From Butyrivibrio sp. MC2013 (GTDB taxonomy: Bacteria > Bacillota > Clostridia > Lachnospirales > Lachnospiraceae), in assembly GCF_000424585.1 (NCBI RefSeq), contig NZ_AUKE01000001.1, forward strand, positions 62,001 through 126,000: a stretch of 64,000 bases of DNA. The letters run 5' to 3'. Positions 60,077-64,000 of this stretch are shown here, piece by piece. The notes under the pieces are model-generated. The model did not search any database, was not told where the DNA came from, and was given only the letters and a program-made list of their open reading frames with translations. A program made the position numbers and the translations under genes. Position 1 is the first letter of the stretch; each line of letters opens with the position of its first letter.

Positions 60077-61762
60077 TCAGCGACCCAAAGTTGTCACTAT
60101 ATGCTCAAGCATCTCGCTTACTACATTTATGAAACGACTGGATGCGTTATATGCATTCTGAAACTCTATCATGTACTCCAACTCTTCATCACTGGATACT
60201 CCTACTATCTGCTCTCTTGCGGCAGAAATTGTAGCTACGGTCATCTCCTGATTCTCTGCCAGAGTCTTGTTGACATTACCTGTATTTGCCACCTGGGAGA
60301 TCATGGCGTTGTAGTAATCCAGCATATCAACCTTGGTGGTAACACTGGGATTAAGAGTGTATATCTCATCGGTAAAAACGCTCTTTAAGGCCGCAGCCGC
60401 AGCCGCATCCTCTTCTCCATCAAGAGTGATAAAGGTATTAAGGGTAGGTGTCTGGAGAAGGAGCTCATTTACCTTGGTATTGGTAACGGAAAAACCTGTC
60501 TTCACAGTTCCGGCAGGCATCATCTCAAATCCGCTGGTTTCAGAGCCTATATCATATTTCAGACAGTCTGTATCATCCATCTGGACAAAGATGTCATAGT
60601 TGGAAGGAGAATCCTTGCTTGCAGGATTCTTTAACCTGGCCAGGGTAGCCGGATTGGAAGCAGCTTCTTCAATAGCTCTGTTGACCGCCGTGACGATATT
60701 GTTGTACATCTGATCAAACTCTGCTTCCAGGTTCATGATGACTGACTGGCTGATATTCTGGTTGTAATATTCTCCTGTGGAATCCTCAGTGATATCATGC
60801 CAGGTAGCATGATGATCGCCCCTTGCCAAAAGAGTGGACCTTAGTTCTCCCACATCTGTATTCGCAACAGTGGATACCGTCTGGGTCAGATCATAGACCC
60901 TGGCTCCGCTGATATCTACTTTCTTATTGCCGTCCTCATCTCTGTACTGCTTGCCTGCATATTCCCAATATACCGTGATAAAGCCTTCGCTGCTCTCATC
61001 AGTATCACAAGCCAGATGATGAACGTTATCTGTCAGTACCAGCTGAGTTCCCTCAAAGCTGACATTGACAGTTCCAAACTTATCCTCTTCGTATTCAATA
61101 TTTCCCAGCTCTCCCAATCTATCCAGGAGCTTATTTCTGGTATCTCTAAGGTCATTGGCATGCTCTACGCCGCCTGTCTCTATAGCTGTGATCTTGAGGT
61201 TCAGCTCATGGATGGCATCTGCTGTATCATTGATCTCATCCACAAGCTTTTTTACTTTGCTGTCCAGATTGTTCTGGTAATCTGTAAAGCCTTTATACAC
61301 GGCCTTGGCACTCTCGGTAAACTCTGCACATCTGTTGATAAATGCTGACTGATTAACTGCGCTTGTAGGATCCTTGGACAACTCCTGTACTGCAACCCAG
61401 AGGTTATTGAGATTCTCCTTGAACTCTGCGCCGTTCATTTCCTGAAGCTGGTCTTCCACATGCTCCAGAGCCTTGGCAGATACATTGTAGAATTCGCTCC
61501 TTCCGCTCTCTTTTCTGTAAGAGGCATCCAGAAAAACGCTTCTGACCTGTTTACAATTCACATATGCACTTCCCAGGCCTATCTGCTTGTGAGCAACCGC
61601 CGGATCCATGGAGATCGTGTCATAATGTCTGTCTCCCTGGGATACCTGCTGCCTGGTGTAGCCTTCAGTACCAATATTAGCCAGGTTGTGGGCCGTGGTG
61701 TTTAAGGCATTTTGTGAAGTTTGAAGGCCGGTAACACCGACGTAGAGATTGGACATTAACAT
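60077..61762 (-). CDS. flgK: Flagellar hook-associated protein 1 FlgK, paralog 1
   Basis: A 561-residue FlgK protein. It begins SNLYVGVTGLQTSQNALNTTAHNLANIGTEGYTRQQVSQ and ends EYMIEFQNAYNASSRFINVVSEMLEHIVTTLG, both typical D0 ends. The ATG at 61762 has AAGGAG eight bases upstream; GTG at 61768 and ATG at 61756 are alternatives. It is closer to the usual FlgK length than its neighbour. It is preceded by the second copy of the multi-hairpin element and by the flgN terminator, so it must be transcribed from its own promoter or by read-through. Confidence 0.93.
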   Translation of the reverse strand: MLMSNLYVGVTGLQTSQNALNTTAHNLANIGTEGYTRQQVSQGDRHYDTISMDPAVAHKQIGLGSAYVNCKQVRSVFLDASYRKESGRSEFYNVSAKALEHVEDQLQEMNGAEFKENLNNLWVAVQELSKDPTSAVNQSAFINRCAEFTESAKAVYKGFTDYQNNLDSKVKKLVDEINDTADAIHELNLKITAIETGGVEHANDLRDTRNKLLDRLGELGNIEYEEDKFGTVNVSFEGTQLVLTDNVHHLACDTDESSEGFITVYWEYAGKQYRDEDGNKKVDISGARVYDLTQTVSTVANTDVGELRSTLLARGDHHATWHDITEDSTGEYYNQNISQSVIMNLEAEFDQMYNNIVTAVNRAIEEAASNPATLARLKNPASKDSPSNYDIFVQMDDTDCLKYDIGSETSGFEMMPAGTVKTGFSVTNTKVNELLLQTPTLNTFITLDGEEDAAAAAALKSVFTDEIYTLNPSVTTKVDMLDYYNAMISQVANTGNVNKTLAENQEMTVATISAAREQIVGVSSDEELEYMIEFQNAYNASSRFINVVSEMLEHIVTTLGR

Positions 61763-61792
61763 ACGCACTTCTCCTTAAATTCCAAATTCCCC

Positions 61793-62070
61793 GCATGCCA
61801 GCATGCAGTGTTTGAATGATTTATCTAAGAATGATATACGAATTGCTCTTGACTTTAGTCATTTTCTCGCAATTCTTTAAATGTCGATTGATCCACTTAA
61901 GAATGATATACGAATTGCTCCATGACTTCGTCATTCTCGCAATTCTACAAATATTCGGAAATCGCTATTTGCTTCGCAAATTGCTTTTTTCCTCATATTT
62001 GTTAGGATCATCAATTCAAAATGTCTTGCATGCAAGCATGCAGTCATTTTGAATTGTGATACCTATATCA
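61793..62070. repeat. Multi-hairpin element, copy 2 (C-B-B-A-C), between flgN and flgK
   Basis: The same units in the same order and orientation as copy 1, but with changed stems: B1 61840-61875 (GAATTGC/GCAATTC, inner TGAC-TTTA-GTCA), B2 61912-61945 (same outer stem, inner ATGAC-TTC-GTCAT), A 61964-61990 (GCTATTTGC-TTC-GCAAATTGC then TTTTTT), C 62012-62056 (12-bp stem CAATTCAAAATG/CATTTTGAATTG around GCATGC-AA-GCATGC). An extra C-like core GCATGCCAGCATGC lies at 61793-61806. Unpaired motifs ATGATATACGA, CTCGCA, ATTCGGAAATCG and TTTTTTCCTCAT are kept. Confidence 0.88.
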
Positions 62071-62073
62071 TTT

Positions 62074-62103
62074 AAAAAAGCAGACACATTAGCTGTCTGC
62101 TTT
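62074..62103 (-). terminator. Terminator of flgM-flgN
   Basis: A perfect 10-bp stem AAAGCAGACA/TGTCTGCTTT (62077-62086 with 62094-62103), seven-base loop, followed on the minus strand by a run of T. It lies 25 bases after the flgN stop. Confidence 0.85.
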
Positions 62104-62128
62104 GGGAACTACCGAGCGAAACGCCTTG

Positions 62129-62647
62129 TTACTGCCTGGCATCAAATCTGCCGCTACCGGTTCCAATCAGATCACCTGATGTGCCTGCTGCTTTGTTATA
62201 GTTTGCCGTTTCGGGAGCATTGCCTGCCTGCTGAATGATGTTCATCTCAAACTGAACCATCTCAAGTGCGCTGTTTAACAGCTCCTGATTCTGACTGTTA
62301 ACTCTGCGCACCTGACCGGCGGTGGTAAATAACCTGTCCCGCACTTCTGCCAGCCTTTTCTGCTCCGATGGCCGCTTATCCAGCACGCGAACCAGATCGG
62401 TCAGTTTCAATGTCTCAACATCCTTGTTCAGTACTGCTGCAATATCAGACATGGCGGAAAGTCTTTTCTTCTCCAGTTTCTGGATCTTTCCTACGCTTGC
62501 CTGCTCCTCATCCGTGATTTGCGAAAGTTTCTCAAGATCTTCGGCCGCTATGACCAAAGTCTTTTTACTCGATAATCCCAAAAGCTCCTGATATGCTTCA
62601 CACTCCTGATCCAGAATCTCTATAAGATCTTCCATCAGACTAGCCAT
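62129..62647 (-). CDS. flgN: Flagellar export chaperone FlgN
   Basis: A 172-residue helical chaperone that keeps FlgK and FlgL in an export-ready state. MEDLIEILDQECEAYQELLGLSSKKTLVIAAEDLEKLSQITDEEQ and the later KRLAEVRDRLFTTAGQVRRVNSQNQELLNSALEMVQF fit the FlgN long antiparallel helices; the C-terminal 30 residues are probably disordered. GGAG lies eight bases before the ATG. It follows flgM and precedes the two flgK genes, the classic order. Confidence 0.92.
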   Translation of the reverse strand: MASLMEDLIEILDQECEAYQELLGLSSKKTLVIAAEDLEKLSQITDEEQASVGKIQKLEKKRLSAMSDIAAVLNKDVETLKLTDLVRVLDKRPSEQKRLAEVRDRLFTTAGQVRRVNSQNQELLNSALEMVQFEMNIIQQAGNAPETANYNKAAGTSGDLIGTGSGRFDARQ

Positions 62648-62691
62648 GGGGTTATCTCCTTTTTTACAAAAGTGATAATTAACTAAAATGA

Positions 62692-62958
62692 TCAGTCAAA
62701 GTATGCGATCATCTTGTCTGCGAAATCTTCTGCTTTTACTTCGTAGGTTCCGCTGTCAACCCGATCCTTAAGAGGAGCGATGAGCTCTTCTCTCACATCA
62801 GGTGCGTTCTTGATAGCCTGCTTGGCAACCTGGAAGTCACGACCAAAGGATGAGATCTGTACATTGTCTGTACGTACAGCCTTATCCTGTTTTTGGACCG
62901 GCGACACTTTAGCCGGGTTGTAAACCTGCTGAACCTGATTATATGCCTCGATACGCAT
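62692..62958 (-). CDS. flgM: Anti-sigma-28 factor FlgM
   Basis: An 88-residue protein that holds sigma-28 inactive until it is exported through the finished hook. MRIEAYNQVQQVYNP is the Gram-positive FlgM start, and REELIAPLKDRVDSGTYEVKAEDFADKMIAYF is the sigma-binding C-terminal helix pair. The start at 62958 has AAGGAG six bases upstream; a longer open frame goes back to 63189 but has no family character. A sigma-28 promoter lies 129-155 bases upstream, so FlgM is under its own target, as expected. Confidence 0.95.
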   Translation of the reverse strand: MRIEAYNQVQQVYNPAKVSPVQKQDKAVRTDNVQISSFGRDFQVAKQAIKNAPDVREELIAPLKDRVDSGTYEVKAEDFADKMIAYFD

Positions 62959-63039
62959 TGCTTTCTCCTTTCCGGGGAGTTCTTTCTTGGACCTCTGGTA
63001 CTGATGTGGCCGCCCGGAGAGCGAACCCTGCACTTGCCG

Positions 63040-63049
63040 ACCTCCTTGT
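63040..63049 (-). promoter_or_regulatory. CsrA consensus site in the flgM leader
   Basis: ACAAGGAGGT on the minus strand fits the CsrA core ACANGGANGT at every fixed position. It lies in the loop of a GCACT/AGTGC stem, about 30-40 bases after the predicted sigma-28 start. It is 81 bases before the flgM ATG, so it would act on mRNA structure or stability rather than by covering the ribosome binding site. Confidence 0.55.
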
Positions 63050-63086
63050 CTCCAAAAGCGAGTGCTTACTTCTGTTCTTACTTCAT

Positions 63087-63113
63087 TTATCGGTAGAAGT
63101 CCTATGAACTTTA
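63087..63113 (-). promoter_or_regulatory. Sigma-28 (FliA/SigD) promoter of flgM
   Basis: TAAA (63113-63110) and ACCGATAA (63094-63087) on the minus strand, with the standard 15-base spacer. This differs from the consensus TAAA-N15-GCCGATAA at one base. Transcription should start near 63080. Confidence 0.85.
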
Positions 63114-63509
63114 GCCCCGACAGCAATTTATTCGCACATAGTAGCATGTTTATAGCTTGTACCATAAGCCTCTGCTGGATTGTGACCATAGTACAATCTT
63201 TTTAACAAGCTCTGTTCACTTAAGGCATCCTTCCTTGTGCGAAATAAACAGCTGCATCATCTCTTCGGCTCTTCTTCTGGCCGAAATCACCAATAGCTGC
63301 ACATTTGTTCATCCTGTCATCCTACATACAATACGTTTGGCATAGAAGCATATGTCAGGTCGATACATTTGATGTCATCCCCGTTCATACATTCCCCGTT
63401 TATGCCTTTTTCCTCCTTCCTGATTTAAGCTACAGCTCCTCACACTCTCCTCCACGTGCCCGTGACTTTAGTCCGGTCACACTTTTTTGCCCTTTGGTAG
63501 CGGCTGGTA
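63114..63509 (-). other. Intergenic region with two possible micro-ORFs
   Basis: This stretch between the GGDEF gene and flgM has no long gene. Two short minus-strand frames follow each other: 63388-63317 (23 codons, starts MNGDDIKCIDLTYAS, GGGGA four bases upstream) and 63312-63220 (30 codons, starts MNKCAAIGDFGQKKSRRDD, AGGA seven bases upstream). GGA is frequent (about a dozen in 245 bases), partly because of these sites. A plus-strand hairpin GTGAC/GTCAC followed by ACTTTTTTG lies at 63462-63488. None of this is firm. Confidence 0.3.
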
Positions 63510-64000
63510 TCAAGCGCTGCGTTCACGTTCCTTTTTAAGTCTCTTATTTACATACAAAACACTATCCGCACGGCGTATCAGGGATCTGACGGAGCGGTTG
63601 CCCTGCTCGTTTCTCACCCAGCCAATGGATATGCTCAGTTCATAGGGACTCCTGCTGCTATGGTTCTCAACTGCAAGAGTCATATTGATGCAGTCACAAA
63701 GCCGGTCCACTTCCTCATCGGAATCGGTCTCCATGACTATGATGAACTCGTCACCTCCAAAGCGTGCTATGAAGGGACGGCCCATAACTCCTCCGCAGGC
63801 TTTCCTCAGGCAGGAGGCCACTCGTATAAGTGCCTGGTCTCCTTCATCATGGCCAAAGGTATCATTGATAGCCTTGAAGCTGTTCATGTCCATCATCAGA
63901 AGGCATACCCTGCCTCTAAGAGGAGTGGACAATCTGTGCCAGAGGTAACTGTAGAATTCATTACGGTTGTTAAGCCTGGTAAGAGGATCCAGGGATATCA
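63510..64000 (-). CDS. GGDEF-domain diguanylate cyclase, C-terminal part
   Basis: The last 163 residues of a protein whose start lies beyond the right edge. DPLTRLNNRNEFYSYL opens the GGDEF domain, FKAINDTFGHDEGDQAL holds the metal and substrate contacts, and the active-site loop reads RFGGDEFIIVME. Both the catalytic GGDEF and a normal I-site region are judged intact enough for c-di-GMP synthesis. The C-terminal tail is short and basic (VNKRLKKERER). It lies upstream of flgM on the same strand, so c-di-GMP made here may affect motility. What sensor domain precedes it is unknown. Confidence 0.92.
   Translation of the reverse strand, partial: ISLDPLTRLNNRNEFYSYLWHRLSTPLRGRVCLLMMDMNSFKAINDTFGHDEGDQALIRVASCLRKACGGVMGRPFIARFGGDEFIIVMETDSDEEVDRLCDCINMTLAVENHSSRSPYELSISIGWVRNEQGNRSVRSLIRRADSVLYVNKRLKKERERSA

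Noticed and set aside
62959..63189. An N-terminal extension of FlgM back to 63189.
   Set aside because: It would place the sigma-28 promoter inside the coding region, and the extension has no family similarity; the internal ATG has a strong ribosome binding site.

Overview
The window looks like a chromosomal segment from a motile, Gram-positive Lachnospiraceae bacterium (Butyrivibrio or Pseudobutyrivibrio-like; this is inferred from gene content and style, not from a search). The grounds are strong AGGAGG-type ribosome binding sites, sigma-A and sigma-28 type promoters, a FliW/CsrA flagellar switch, an LCP-type wall ligase, large two-domain GT2 glycosyltransferases and mid-GC DNA with a few clearly AT-richer islands. 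No rRNA, tRNA, CRISPR array or intact transposase was seen.

Layout. 1-5.2 kb: end of a GT2 gene, a GT4 gene and a secreted GH78 alpha-L-rhamnosidase lipoprotein. 5.2-7.2 kb: an HTH/AAA-ATPase-like/PD-(D/E)XK protein with a perfect 22-bp inverted repeat in its promoter. 7.3-12.7 kb: murA, an M23 wall peptidase, a coiled-coil membrane protein, a RelQ-type alarmone synthetase and a rhamnosyltransferase-like GT2. 12.7-18.2 kb: an LCP protein, two plus-strand GT2 genes and a WcaJ/WbaP-type initiating sugar transferase, followed by a large GC-rich hairpin. 18.5-24.2 kb: an ABC importer operon (DUF3798-like binding lipoprotein, double ATPase, two permeases, small membrane protein). 24.7-26.4 kb: an AT-rich island (membrane protein, PadR regulator, secreted protein). 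26.6-28.3 kb: phosphoglucomutase. 28.5-32.3 kb: an AT-rich operon of a radical SAM/SPASM enzyme, an ABC exporter and a PlcR/Rgg-like regulator. 32.7-45.0 kb: a polysaccharide operon, rmlB-rmlA-unknown-rmlC-wzm-wzt-methyltransferase/kinase-GT2-GT2. 45.1-49.0 kb: two SMR-like proteins and three envelope proteins. 49.3-52 kb: a small regulator, an IS200/IS605-like palindrome block and a TPR/GT2/methyltransferase protein. 52-64 kb: flagellar genes, a plus-strand FliD-like gene and the minus-strand series flgM-flgN-flgK-flgK-flgL-fliW-csrA-glf, with a diguanylate cyclase entering from the right edge.

How it works together. The polysaccharide genes make dTDP-rhamnose intermediates (rmlD is not in the window), assemble a glycan on a lipid carrier, and export it by a Wzm/Wzt transporter whose ATPase carries a carbohydrate-binding tail. 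A neighbouring methyltransferase/kinase fusion is a candidate chain terminator in the manner of WbdD. LCP and WcaJ-type enzymes attach or start such glycans. The flagellar block builds the hook-filament junction and contains the FliW-CsrA post-transcriptional switch; two leaders (flgM and the FliD-like gene) carry sequence that fits CsrA binding.

The most striking unexplained signal is a roughly 250-bp multi-hairpin element present twice in the flagellar locus, between flgL and fliW and between flgN and flgK. Both copies keep the same order of four hairpins and the same single-stranded motifs, but the stems have changed in a compensatory way, which points to selection on structure.
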